A stretch of DNA of 57,292 nucleotides from Cyanobacteria bacterium MAG CAR3_bin_5 (GCA_026709085.1 JAPOTR010000046.1:1-57292), one strand, 5' to 3'; counted from the first letter of the stretch, positions 28,191-36,439 are shown. Program-made: numbers and translations. Notes: a model not told the origin generated them from the letters alone.

Positions 28191-29318
28191 ATGGCCGAGG
28201 CGCCGCCACGTCATGGGGGCAACGTGGAGCAACTGGCCCGCCAGTTGAACTGCCACCCCCGCCGGATCCTGGACTTCAGCGCCTCCCTGGTGCCGTTTGG
28301 ACCGCCCCGCAGCCTGCGGCGGGCATTGCGGCGGGCATTGAACCACCATGTGGCTCCCTACCCCGATCCTTCCTATCAAGCCCTGCGGGAGGCCATCGCC
28401 CAGATGCATGGCCTTGATCCCCACTGGATCCTGCCGGGCAACGGGGCCGCGGAACTGTTCACCTGGGCTGCCCGTGATGCCCAGTCTCTCATCAACCTTC
28501 TGCCCACCCCCGGATTTGCGGACTACCAACGGGCACTGGCCACATGGGGAGCGGTGGTCCGGTCCCTGCCCCTTCGTCTCCACTGGGGCGCCGGCCCCCA
28601 GTCCTGGGTTGAGGCGCTTGCGGAACCCCGCACTCTGCAACGCCTTGCCCCCCGCGATACTGCCCTCTGGATCACCAATCCCCACAACCCCACCGGCCAG
28701 CTTTGGCGCCGGGAGAGCCTGGAACCCTTGCTCCATGCCCATGGCCTGCTGGTGGTGGATGAGGCGTTCCTCCCCCTTGTGCCTGACGGCGAGAAACATT
28801 CCCTCATCCCCTTGACGCCCAGGTTCGACAATCTGGTGGTGATTCGCAGCCTCACCAAACTGTTTTCCATGGCTGGCCTGCGGCTTGGCTATGCCGTTGC
28901 CGCACCGGCGCGACTGGAGCGCTGGCGCCGCTGGCGTGATCCATGGCCCGTCAACGGCCTGGCGGTTCGGGGCGGCCTGGCTGTCCTGTCGGATCTCTTG
29001 TGGCAGCAACGGGTGTGGCGCTGGCTGGCGCGGGAGGGTCCATGGCTGGCCCAGCGCCTTGGCCGCCAATGTCCATCCCTGCAGGTCCGCCCTGGCGCCG
29101 CCAACTATCGGTTGCTGTCCTGTAACCATTCCCTCGCCCCCCTGCGGCAGTCCCTGGCGCGGCAGGGCATCCTGGTGCGGGACTGTCGCAGCTTCCTGGG
29201 GCTTGACGACCATTGGCTGCGGATTGCCGTTGGCAAGCGCCGCCAGAATCAGCGGCTGGTGACAGCCATGGCCGCCAACCTCAACCACCTGGGTCACCAT
29301 CCATCGGCCAGCGACTAG
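28191..29318 (+). CDS. cobD: CobD-like PLP-dependent threonine-phosphate decarboxylase/aminotransferase
   Basis: A 375-residue fold-type I PLP enzyme of the HisC/CobD group. It opens HGGNVEQLARQL and LDFSASLVPFGPP, typical of CobD, then TNPHNPTGQLW, VDEAFLPLVP and the PLP-lysine segment RSLTKLFSMAGLRLGY. CobD makes aminopropanol phosphate for the B12 nucleotide loop; a histidinol-phosphate aminotransferase role is the main alternative. A GTG at 28179 directly overlapping the previous stop is possible. The TAG stop falls within the likely target duplication of the IS5 element. Confidence 0.82.
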   Translation: MAEAPPRHGGNVEQLARQLNCHPRRILDFSASLVPFGPPRSLRRALRRALNHHVAPYPDPSYQALREAIAQMHGLDPHWILPGNGAAELFTWAARDAQSLINLLPTPGFADYQRALATWGAVVRSLPLRLHWGAGPQSWVEALAEPRTLQRLAPRDTALWITNPHNPTGQLWRRESLEPLLHAHGLLVVDEAFLPLVPDGEKHSLIPLTPRFDNLVVIRSLTKLFSMAGLRLGYAVAAPARLERWRRWRDPWPVNGLAVRGGLAVLSDLLWQQRVWRWLAREGPWLAQRLGRQCPSLQVRPGAANYRLLSCNHSLAPLRQSLARQGILVRDCRSFLGLDDHWLRIAVGKRRQNQRLVTAMAANLNHLGHHPSASD

Positions 29319-30134
29319 GGCCTGTGGCCAAAAGGGATTCAGGGTGAAGCGAGAAGGGCTGCCACGGGGCGCCAGTTAGCGGCATAGCTGCTGTCGGTTT
29401 TGTCATAGCGGGTGGCGCCTCGGTACTCCTTGACCGGCAAAGAAGTTCCCCATCGGGTGGCGCCGCTTGTAGGCTTGCCTGTCGTAGGCTCGCCGCTGTT
29501 TGCGGTTGGCCGTGGCCGGGATCACCGCAGTGGCGCCACGGGCCTGCAACTCTCTGAGCAAGCCATCGCTGTCGAAGGCTTTATCAGCCAGCAGAGCGCC
29601 AAAGGGAGGTTGCTGAGCAGTGGCCGCCCCTTTGCTCTCATGCCTCTGTCCTGGCAGCAGGAGAAGCGCGCCAGCTTGCCCACCGCGTCCACCAGCGCCA
29701 CGTCTGTTGTCAGCCCGCCGCGGGAGCGGCCAATGCACTGGCGCTGCATGCCCCTTTGCCCCGGCGGCTTGCTGGTGAACCGGGACGATGGTCCCGTCGA
29801 TGAGCACGTACTCCAGATCGGGATCGCCCCTGAGGGACGCGAACATCCTCTGAAATACACCGCTGCCGGCCCACCGTCGGCAGCGGCGGAACTGACTGTT
29901 CCAGTGCCAGAAGCAAGGGGGTAGGTCTGGCCAGGGGGCGCCGGGGCGCACCTTCCACAGAACAGCTTCGAGAACAGACGGTTGTCCCTTGCGGTAACGC
30001 CTCGATCCGTAGCCTTCCCCGGCAGCAGCGGGGCAATGGGGCGCCAGAGACGCGATCCAGGATCACCCAGCGTCCCTCATCACAACCTCCATCCCTAACC
30101 CTGAAACACCTCTACACCTTATTGGCCACAGGCA
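29319..30134 (-). mobile_element. IS5-family insertion sequence (decayed) with terminal repeats and CTAG duplication
   Basis: An 816-bp element bounded by perfect 12-bp terminal inverted repeats GCCTGTGGCCAA (29320-29331; inverted at 30122-30133). CTAG flanks it on both sides (29315-29318 and 30135-30138; ACTAG also fits), consistent with the short target duplications of some IS5 groups. The left duplication contains the last bases of the cobD stop. The single transposase gene is broken (see 29339-30090). Intact ends beside a decayed gene suggest fairly recent arrival followed by inactivation. Confidence 0.8.
29339..30090 (-). pseudogene. IS5-family transposase with at least four frameshifts
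   Basis: Fragments in successive frames on the minus strand are WRPIAPLLPGKATDRGVTAR, then EAVLWKVRPGAPWPDLPPCF and GVFQRMFASLRGDPDLEYVL plus IDGTIVPVHQQAAGAKG. Next come RGGLTTDVALVDAVGKLA, LLLPGQRHESKG and LLADKAFDSDGLL, and finally VKEYRGATRYDKTDSSYAAN to a stop at 29339. This order matches IS5 transposases (DG ... D ... E catalytic triad). Shifts lie near 29965, 29755, 29675 and 29425. It cannot make transposase unless the shifts are sequencing errors. Confidence 0.85.
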
Positions 30135-30637
30135 CTAGTTCCTGTCCCGGCCCTTGAGTCCCAAAGTGCGCTTGATACTGTTGAAATGGCTATCTGCCCC
30201 TTTCCGAACTCATAGCCAGAGAGGCAATTTCCGTCGTCATTGTAACCTCTAAAATATATAGAACCAGAAGCCATATCCCCACCGTTTTCGTTAGCCTCCA
30301 TCTTGTCTCCATCCCAGCTTCCGTCGTAGAAGTCGGTGTAGTTGTCGGCCACCTTCTCGCCATTGTCCAGCCAGTAGATTGCGGCGTCCGTATCGGTGGA
30401 TTCCGAATCGGTGTTCTGCCGTGCCTTGACCGAGGCTGTTGAGCCGACGACCTTGAACAGATCACCGCAGGCGTCACTGATGCCGGCGTGGCCGGTCTTG
30501 GCCCGGGTCTGTACAAAGCTGTTGTAGTCGGCGACGTTGGATGATGCTCCATCCCTCGTGGTGCTGGTGATGAACAGCAGGGGGAAGTTCGTGGTCGCCG
30601 AGACATCCGAGAGGATCAGCGCCCAGTCGGCCGGCAC
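30119..30637 (-). pseudogene. fragment of a surface-type domain (WALI/KVADNYTDFYDGSWD type)
   Basis: An open frame of 172 residues contains PADWALILSDVSATTNFPLL, TSTTRDGASSNVADYNSFVQ, AAIYWLDNGEKVADNYTDFY and YDGSWDGDKMEANENGGD. This repeat-type extracellular domain, rich in Ser/Thr/Asp and Tyr/Trp, is one I associate with large fibronectin-like surface proteins of marine symbionts; that association is from memory, not from a search. No start codon, signal peptide or upstream domain is visible. The final five codons are supplied by the IS5 right end, so the gene is only a fragment. Confidence 0.5.
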
Positions 30638-30865
30638 GATGAGCGCCGGCAGAACCCGGATTGTCGGGTGGGATCTCCCTCATGGCCTAGCCCCCGGTGC
30701 AGCCACAAGGGGTCCGGTAGTCCGGATTGTAGCAATTTATCCTCCCCACGCCAACGGGACGACACCACATCCTGCGCCTCTCCTGCCCCCAGCCTATTGT
30801 CACTGTTTCCCTGTCTCACCATGACGTGCTCCTCTCTCTGGGGGGAGGGGAGAGGTAGGTAATAC

Positions 30866-31153
30866 ATGGGTATCGGATACTGCCTAAGGACAAGGCGGCA
30901 TCTGCCAAATCCAAACCCGTGTACCGTGACCGTCAAGGTAGGCTGCACGTGTACCCCGCACCAGCAGCCCCATGCCCACGATTCCCCCGCGGAATGGTTG
31001 CCATCGGGTGCCTTTACTGCCTTGCTGGGGCTGATCTGGTATGAACTCAAGGCCAGTGAAGCCAGGCTCAATAAGCGGACGGACGAATTACGGGAAGACC
31101 AGAAGGAGCTTCGAGAAAAAGTAGATGCACTGCCCTGGAAAATCATGGAGTGA
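30866..31153 (+). CDS. small membrane/coiled-coil protein, possibly a remnant
   Basis: The 95-codon frame has a plausible C-terminal half: a hydrophobic segment (GAFTALLGLIWYEL) followed by a charged coiled coil (EARLNKRTDELREDQKELRE). The N-terminal half is Cys/Pro/His-rich and looks non-native, so the real start may be lost or later. Between 30638 and 30865, and from 31154 to 31295, no gene is seen. Confidence 0.35.
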   Translation: MGIGYCLRTRRHLPNPNPCTVTVKVGCTCTPHQQPHAHDSPAEWLPSGAFTALLGLIWYELKASEARLNKRTDELREDQKELREKVDALPWKIME

Positions 31154-31295
31154 TTACCCACTGCCAACCAGCCGGTTTCCCCGGATCGTTGAATGACCCC
31201 ACAGAAGCCTGTGGCGAGGCATTGGGTACCGGCAAGACAGCAACGGCCAACCCCGCCACGGCGGTTCAGCGAAGCGTTCTCGACGGAGACCTCTA

Positions 31296-31346
31296 CGATC
31301 CGTGAAACCGGTTCGGGTCAGCCTTATGGGTAAAGGTCGTAATCCT
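31296..31346 (+). promoter_or_regulatory. two-part motif shared with the abrB upstream region
   Basis: CGATCCGTGAAACCGG (31296-31311), then 23 bp, then GGTCGTAATCCT (31335-31346). The same 16-mer followed by GGTCATAACCCT at 24-bp spacing occurs at 55505-55556 before the AbrB gene. The motif ends about 30 bp before argF. The spacer sequences differ, so a regulator-binding or promoter-linked element is more likely than a simple duplicated segment. Confidence 0.5.
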
Positions 31347-31374
31347 CTATAAAGGCTCTTTGGCAGCCTCTACC

Positions 31375-32301
31375 ATGATCTTCCCTGGTGGCCACTTCCT
31401 TGGGGTTGAGGATTGCAGTCGTCAGGAGTGGCGCCGTCTGCTCCAGTTGGCAGGGGCCTTGAAGCGGCGAGAGGCCCGGTTGTCCGCCCCCGGCGTCCCC
31501 AGGGTGCTGGGGCTTTTGTTTTCCAAGCCTTCCACCCGCACCCGGGTCAGTTTTGCGGTGGCCATGGCCCGGCTGGGGGGACAAACCCTGGACCTCCCCC
31601 CCGGCAGCACCCAGGTGGGTCGCGGCGAGCCCATTGCCGATACGGCCCGGGTTCTCAGTGGCTACGTGGACGCCCTGGCCGTCCGCACCTTTGCCCAGGA
31701 GGATCTTGAAGCCTATGCCCAGGTCAGCACCGTTCCCGTGATTAATGCCCTCAGTGACGTGGAGCACCCTTGTCAGATGATTGCGGACTTCCTCACGCTG
31801 CAGGAGTGCTTCTCCCGCCTGGACGGTCTCACCATGGCCTATATCGGGGACGGCAACAACATGGCCCACTCCCTCCTGCTGGCCGCTGCCCTGCTGGGTG
31901 TTCACCTGCGGGTCGCCACTCCCAGGGGGTATGAACCGGATCCTGACGTGGTGCAGCGGGCGCAGCGGCTGAGCCAGGGGCGATGCACCGTTACCGTGCT
32001 CCATGACCCTGTGGAAGCCTGCCGTGGCGCCCAGGCCGTCTACACCGACGTGTGGTCTTCCATGGGGCAGGAAGAAGCGGCACAGCAGCGCCGCCATGAT
32101 TTTGCCGGATATTGCTTGAACGGGAACCTGCTGGCCCAGGCGGCCCGGGATGCTATTGTGCTCCATTGCCTGCCTGCCCACCGGGGTGAGGAAATCAGTA
32201 GCGAGGTGCTGGAAGGGCCGGCAAGCCGGGTGTTTCTGCAAGCCGAGAACCGCCTCTATGGCCAGCAAGCCCTGCTGGCCCTGTTGTTGGATCTGGTATG
32301 A
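31375..32301 (+). CDS. argF: ornithine carbamoyltransferase
   Basis: Forms citrulline from ornithine and carbamoyl phosphate in arginine synthesis. It carries FSKPSTRTRVSF (carbamoyl-phosphate site), HPCQMIADF, IGDGNNMAHSLL and HCLPAHRGEEI (the Cys-Leu-Pro ornithine site). ATG at 31375 (MIFPGGHFLG) gives 308 residues; a TTG at 31360 with an AAAGG 5-6 bp before it is an alternative start. argF followed by lexA is an arrangement I recall from other picocyanobacteria. Confidence 0.93.
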   Translation: MIFPGGHFLGVEDCSRQEWRRLLQLAGALKRREARLSAPGVPRVLGLLFSKPSTRTRVSFAVAMARLGGQTLDLPPGSTQVGRGEPIADTARVLSGYVDALAVRTFAQEDLEAYAQVSTVPVINALSDVEHPCQMIADFLTLQECFSRLDGLTMAYIGDGNNMAHSLLLAAALLGVHLRVATPRGYEPDPDVVQRAQRLSQGRCTVTVLHDPVEACRGAQAVYTDVWSSMGQEEAAQQRRHDFAGYCLNGNLLAQAARDAIVLHCLPAHRGEEISSEVLEGPASRVFLQAENRLYGQQALLALLLDLV

Positions 32302-32382
32302 AGCCCCGGGCCATGGTATGGAGGATCATGAACAATGGACAGAAGAATCCGGCACATGGACTGGACAAATGCCGGAAAATCC

Positions 32383-32396
32383 CGTACGTCTGTATT
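32383..32396 (+). promoter_or_regulatory. candidate LexA (SOS) box
   Basis: The sequence CGTACGTCTGTATT matches 12 of 14 positions of the published cyanobacterial LexA box RGTACNNNDGTWCB (first and thirteenth positions differ). It ends 17 bp before the lexA ATG, where an autoregulatory operator is expected. Confidence 0.5.
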
Positions 32397-32413
32397 GACT
32401 GTCCGGATGGCTG

Positions 32414-33043
32414 ATGGAGCCCGCACCCCTCACCGTTGCCCAGCAGGAACTCTACGACTGGATCGTTGAGTTCCTCGCTCACCATGGCCATGCTCCATCC
32501 ATCCGCCAGATGATGGAGGCCATGGGCCTGCGCTCACCGGCGCCCATTCAAAGCCGCCTGCGCTATCTACAGAAGAAGGGCTGGATCCGGTGGCAGCCCG
32601 GCCGAGCCCGCACCTTGCAGTTGACCGTTATCCCCCCCACGGGAATCCCTGTTCTGGGAACGGTTTCTGCAGGCGGGCTGGTGGAGACCTTCCCCGACGT
32701 GGAGGAGCACCTGGATTTGCAGACATTTCTCAAGGGGAAGAGTTTGTTTGCCCTCACTGTTTGCGGCGACAGCATGATTGGCGCCCACATCACCAACGGG
32801 GACATGGTGGTGATGAAGCCAGTGACCGACATCCGGACCCTACCCAACGGAGCCGTTGTCTCCGCCATGGCCCCAGGGGAGGGGGCCACCCTCAAACTCT
32901 TCTACGGGGAAGGCTCCACCATCCGTCTGGAGCCGGCAAACCCTGCCTACAAGGCCATTGTTCTGCCGGTGGAGCAGGTGGTGATTCAGGGCAGGTTGGC
33001 GGCGGTTTGGCGCCAGGTTCATGGGGTTGCCGGCGGGCGATAG
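32414..33043 (+). CDS. lexA: SOS repressor LexA
   Basis: A 209-residue LexA with an N-terminal winged helix (TVAQQELYDWIVEFLAHHG, SIRQMMEAMGLRSPAPIQSR) and a C-terminal S24 self-cleavage domain. The scissile Ala86-Gly87 is in TVSAGGLVE. The catalytic dyad is Ser120 in GDSMIG and Lys161 in ATLKLFY. All elements for RecA-stimulated autocleavage are therefore present, which is not true of every cyanobacterial LexA. A candidate LexA box lies 17 bp upstream. Confidence 0.95.
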   Translation: MEPAPLTVAQQELYDWIVEFLAHHGHAPSIRQMMEAMGLRSPAPIQSRLRYLQKKGWIRWQPGRARTLQLTVIPPTGIPVLGTVSAGGLVETFPDVEEHLDLQTFLKGKSLFALTVCGDSMIGAHITNGDMVVMKPVTDIRTLPNGAVVSAMAPGEGATLKLFYGEGSTIRLEPANPAYKAIVLPVEQVVIQGRLAAVWRQVHGVAGGR

Positions 33044-33091
33044 GCATACTGTGAAGCGCCCCTGCCCAACCCGTGGTCACCCAACCCGCGA

Positions 33092-33844
33092 TCAAGGGCG
33101 ATCAACGCTCCCGGCGATGCGCTGAAGCAGGGCTTCAATCCGGTCAAACCGATCCAGAACCTCGAAAATCAGTCTATCGGACACTTCAACCACGGCGTCT
33201 TCCCCATTCCCGTCGAACTGATCTTCAAAGTTTTCTTTGACAACATCAAGTTCTGCACTGGGCAATTCATCATTGGGTTCTTCCTGAGTAATCTGACTGG
33301 TATCCAGATCTTCAGAATAGAACCGGTCCGAATCCGGCCCATCCATGGGAGCATTGTCTATGCTGGGTTGATCATGATCTTTCTCTTGCTCCACATCAGC
33401 CTCAGACTGGCCATCAGATGATTCTGTTGCAACTGTAGAAGAGTTGATGAGATCAAGCAACTGTTGCTTGGTTTTCCGTGCAAAACCTTTAACGCCTTGA
33501 TCTTTGCAGAGTTGCTTGAGTTGAACAATGGTCAGGCTGGCGAGATCCCCTTGCTCACCTTTGGCTTGTTTTGGAGAGGAGGAGGTCTTCCTGGCTTTGG
33601 ACGTTTTCTTCAGTCCCGCTCTGCCGGGTTTGGGCTGGCTTGGGGCATCCGCGGTGGATTCATCCGCCGCGGATCTGGCCGGGATCCCTGATCCATCGGC
33701 CTCGACCATTTCAAGGAGCCTGGCCTTGGGCTTGTGGGCATAGCCCTTGATGCCCTGATCCCTGCACAGATCCTTCAACTCAGCAACCGTTAGATCTTTG
33801 AGGGGCTTGTCCGACAGCCTGGCTGAAGGCGGCTTGCTGGTCAT
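33092..33844 (-). CDS. tandem SAP/Rho-N-type domain protein
   Basis: A 250-residue protein with two copies of a SAP/Rho-N-like helix-extended-helix motif: LKDLTVAELKDLCRDQGIKG (about 14-47) and LASLTIVQLKQLCKDQGVKG (about 101-134). The copies are joined by a basic Lys/Ser-rich linker. Then comes an acidic, disordered middle and a short C-terminal helix (LDRFDRIEALLQRIAG). Such motifs bind DNA or RNA. No catalytic domain is visible. A nucleoid- or RNA-associated role is inferred from the domains only. It is convergent with lexA. Confidence 0.75.
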   Translation of the reverse strand: MTSKPPSARLSDKPLKDLTVAELKDLCRDQGIKGYAHKPKARLLEMVEADGSGIPARSAADESTADAPSQPKPGRAGLKKTSKARKTSSSPKQAKGEQGDLASLTIVQLKQLCKDQGVKGFARKTKQQLLDLINSSTVATESSDGQSEADVEQEKDHDQPSIDNAPMDGPDSDRFYSEDLDTSQITQEEPNDELPSAELDVVKENFEDQFDGNGEDAVVEVSDRLIFEVLDRFDRIEALLQRIAGSVDRP

Positions 33845-34270
33845 GGGGGCTCTGTAGAGAAATCCATTTTAGGCGCGCCTGTCAACAGATGGTCTAAAAT
33901 GAATCAGTGGCTTTTCATCGTACCTGCTGCAGGCCTTGGGCTCAGGCCTCAACCATGACCTTTAGTCCAGAAGAAAGCCTGGGGTCCAAGCGGGATGCCA
34001 GCCCCTGTGGTGCTCCCCCCTGCTCCTTCGCCTCAGAACAGCGGCCCAAGCAGAAATCCCGCCGGCCCCATGGCCCACAGCAGGCCGGCAAAGGCACGGA
34101 ACCGGCAGCAGGTAACCAGAGCGCAGGCCCTATTGGCCGGGGTTGAACCAGGAGGATTTGGCAGCAAACCCCAGTTCCGGATAAGGAGAGCAGGAAAAGT
34201 CCCGGTCTCCCACCTGACCATTCCCCTACCGTCATCAACGCCCCTTATCCGGAACCCGGGGTGATGGAGA
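33845..34270. other. 426-bp gene-free stretch
   Basis: No supported coding frame. AT-rich DNA next to the SAP-protein start (about 33850-33910) probably holds its promoter. The right part contains the inverted-repeat element at 34169-34261. The centre is GC-rich and featureless. Confidence 0.55.
34169..34261. repeat. MITE-like element or long terminator with 13-bp perfect inverted ends
   Basis: GTTCCGGATAAGG (34174-34186) faces its exact complement at 34243-34255, and both arms extend outward into runs of C/G (CCCCA and CCCGGGG). A related sequence, CCCCAATTCTGGATAAGG on the minus strand, lies at 13295-13312. It could be a solo pair of IS ends about 93 bp apart, or an outsized terminator for the pilin gene, which stops 10 bp away. 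Confidence 0.5.
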
Positions 34271-34741
34271 TCATTTCTTGGCAGGCGTGGCTTGAATCGT
34301 TGTGGCGTCACCACTGGCCTCAATAGCGAATATCCCCTTTTGAGAAAGTTTAAGATTGTTACCCGTGATATCAACTTTACATTCATTATTTTTCCGTGTA
34401 GCTTTCCAAGTGATAATTGCATGGTTGGGGTCTTTCGCAAGACGATCATATTCTGTATCACCGGATTTTGGCATTACTCCATTGTCAATGAAATGGGAGA
34501 GACAATAGGACATCAACCCTCGGGCCTGGATATTGGCCGCATTGATCTTGGCCTTGTTCTGTTGCCCCAGAAAAGCGGGCGTGGCCACACTGGACAACAC
34601 GCCAATGATGACCACAACAATGAGCAACTCCACCAGGGTGAAGCCTCCTGCGGCCGAAGGGTGCTTCCGGCTTGGCTGGCGCCACGGTTGGGCCCGCAAC
34701 GGCAGCCGCCGGGGCAGGGAACCGTGGCGGTGGCCCCCCAT
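34271..34741 (-). CDS. type IV pilin-like protein
   Basis: Class III signal with the prepilin peptidase site G|FTLVELLIVVVIIGVLSS: cleavage after Gly, methylated Phe, Glu at +5, then a hydrophobic helix. The mature part of about 120 residues has a Cys pair (SYCLSHFI and NNECKVDI), typical of the pilin disulphide loop. The leader from ATG 34741 is about 38 residues and basic, long for a pilin; an ATG at 34849 would make it longer still. It is unlinked to pilB/pilC here. Likely a major or minor pilin (PilA/PilE type). Confidence 0.8.
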   Translation of the reverse strand: MGGHRHGSLPRRLPLRAQPWRQPSRKHPSAAGGFTLVELLIVVVIIGVLSSVATPAFLGQQNKAKINAANIQARGLMSYCLSHFIDNGVMPKSGDTEYDRLAKDPNHAIITWKATRKNNECKVDITGNNLKLSQKGIFAIEASGDATTIQATPAKK

Positions 34742-34904
34742 GGCGGCGGTGGCCTGTGTGGGCGGATGGACGTTTGGTGTCCACGGGCCGGCTTGAGCTT
34801 GCCGGAGCAGGTCTAGGGTGAGCGTCAATGCTTGCGAACGGTCAACCATGGGGAGTGGCGGCACGATTTTTTTCCATGGTTCCCTCACCTGCCGCGGTTG
34901 ATCC

Positions 34905-35837
34905 ATGACCCGGATTCCTGCTGGTGAACCCGGCCCCACCGGTGGGGCCGGCCATGGGCTGGCCGTGGGCTGGCGCTGGTTCCGCCGCCCCCTGAACACC
35001 CTCTCGGCCCGCCTGGCCCGGGTGGGGGTTGTGATGGTGGCCATCTATGGGCTGCTGGCCTTGGTGATGCCGCTGCTGATTGCCAGTGGTTGGCTTCCTG
35101 ATCCCAACAGTGGCCTGGAGAATCCTCCCTTTGCGGCCCCCAGCCCGGCCCACTGGTGTGGCACGGACCGGCTGGGGCGGGATGTATGTGTCCGCACCAT
35201 GGCCGGCGCCGGCGTGGCCCTGCAGGTGGTGCTGCTGGCGGTGGCCCTGGCCCTGGCGGTGGGTGTGCCGCTGGGCATGGTGAGCGGCTACATGGGAGGG
35301 GCCGTCGACCGGCTGCTGGTGTTGCTGATGGACACCCTCTACACCCTGCCCCTGCTGTTGCTGGCGGTGGTGATGGCGTTTCTGCTGGGGCGCAGCCTCG
35401 TCAATGCCGCGTTGGCCCTCTGTGTGGTGTACATCCCCCAGTACTTCCGCATGGTGCGCAACCAGACGGCTGGGGCCAAGGCGGAGTTGTACGTCACTGC
35501 TGCGCGATCCCTGGGGGCCGGGCCGGTGTGGATCCTGCGCCGTTATTTGCTGCGCAACGTGATCACCTCGGTGCCCGTGCTGATCACCCTCAATGCAGCG
35601 GATGCGGTGCTGGTGCTGGGGGGGCTGGGGTTTCTGGGGCTGGGCCTGCCGGAAACCGTGCCCGAATGGGGGAGTGATCTGCAGCAGGCCCTGGTGGCGG
35701 TGCCCATTGGCGTCTGGTGGACAGCCCTCTATCCCGGCCTGGCCATGTTCGGTCTGGTGCTGGGTCTCTCCTTCCTGGGGGAAGGGGTGGACGCCTGGCT
35801 GTCCCGCAGTGAAACCGTCGGCCGCGCCGAGCGCTGA
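34905..35837 (+). CDS. ABC transporter permease, DppC/OppC type
   Basis: A 310-residue inner-membrane permease. After a short cytoplasmic N-terminus and first helix it has the conserved HWCGTDRLGRDVCVRTMAGA segment (equivalent to HxLGTDxxGRD) of peptide/nickel-type DppC permeases. The EAA loop follows in the region NQTAGAKAELYVTAARSLGA, with LGLGLPETVPEWG late in the sequence. No DppB partner, ATPase or binding protein is adjacent, so its complex must be encoded elsewhere. Substrate unknown (peptide, nickel or other). Confidence 0.88.
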   Translation: MTRIPAGEPGPTGGAGHGLAVGWRWFRRPLNTLSARLARVGVVMVAIYGLLALVMPLLIASGWLPDPNSGLENPPFAAPSPAHWCGTDRLGRDVCVRTMAGAGVALQVVLLAVALALAVGVPLGMVSGYMGGAVDRLLVLLMDTLYTLPLLLLAVVMAFLLGRSLVNAALALCVVYIPQYFRMVRNQTAGAKAELYVTAARSLGAGPVWILRRYLLRNVITSVPVLITLNAADAVLVLGGLGFLGLGLPETVPEWGSDLQQALVAVPIGVWWTALYPGLAMFGLVLGLSFLGEGVDAWLSRSETVGRAER

Positions 35838-35905
35838 GCCAAACCTCCCGGCAACGCCTAGACTCAAGCCGCATATCCCATGGGGAGGCCGGAGCCGCCC
35901 TTGTC

Positions 35906-36160
35906 GTGATGGTGACCCTTTTCCTGCTGGGATTGTCGGTATTCGTGTGGAGCAAGTCGCGCCGCAACAGCGACGAGGTCATCGCCACCTTTGAGACGCT
36001 ACTGGCCGTCGTGCTGCTGGTTCTGGCTCTGTGCTGCGGCCGCCTGCATCTGCCCCTGGCCTGCCTCCTGCTGGCCTATGCCCTCCTCCTGCCCCGTTAC
36101 CCGAGCCGCCAGGCACCGGAACGGAGCGAGAGCCGGGACGACATCTTCGTGGAGTTTTGA
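35906..36160 (+). CDS. small membrane protein
   Basis: An 84-residue protein with two hydrophobic segments (VTLFLLGLSVFVW and LLAVVLLVLALCCG ... LLLAYALLLP) and an acidic C-terminal tail (RSESRDDIFVEF). The second in-frame ATG at 35909 is an equally good start. It lies 68 bp after the permease gene and could be cotranscribed. Family not recognised. Confidence 0.55.
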   Translation: MMVTLFLLGLSVFVWSKSRRNSDEVIATFETLLAVVLLVLALCCGRLHLPLACLLLAYALLLPRYPSRQAPERSESRDDIFVEF

Positions 36161-36229
36161 GGGACAGCGGCAGGGACTTGCGGCCGGCGCAACAATTTGT
36201 TAAACTTTGTGAAGCAACCTGTCAGGACC

Positions 36230-36439
36230 ATGGCCTCATCCAGTCCCCTTTCCCTGAGCCGAGGCTTCACTGTTGAGCAGTACTCTCGCGTCATTGACCG
36301 CTGTCAGGACGTCGATGAGCTACGGAGTCTGGCCAAGTTATTGCTTAAGGTCTGGCGCCAGCAGGCGGATTTGAACGAGCATTACGGGGCGCAACTGCTC
36401 CGCATCAAGCCCACCGACATGGGTCGAGCCACCGGCTGA
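36230..36439 (+). CDS. small helical protein, distantly NblA-like in pattern
   Basis: A 69-residue protein beginning MASSSPLSLSRGFTVEQYSR, then a helical stretch with regularly spaced Leu (LRSLAKLLLKVWRQQADLNE). Size and order (LSxxxxF-type start, then a long amphipathic helix) recall NblA phycobilisome-degradation adaptors, but the match is weak and could be coincidental. An upstream ATG at 36197 is possible. Confidence 0.5.
   Translation: MASSSPLSLSRGFTVEQYSRVIDRCQDVDELRSLAKLLLKVWRQQADLNEHYGAQLLRIKPTDMGRATG

Noticed and set aside
34842..35867. Long minus-strand frame rich in His and Gln opposite the permease
   Set aside because: It is the antisense shadow of a GC-rich membrane protein gene. 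The plus strand carries the DppC signatures.
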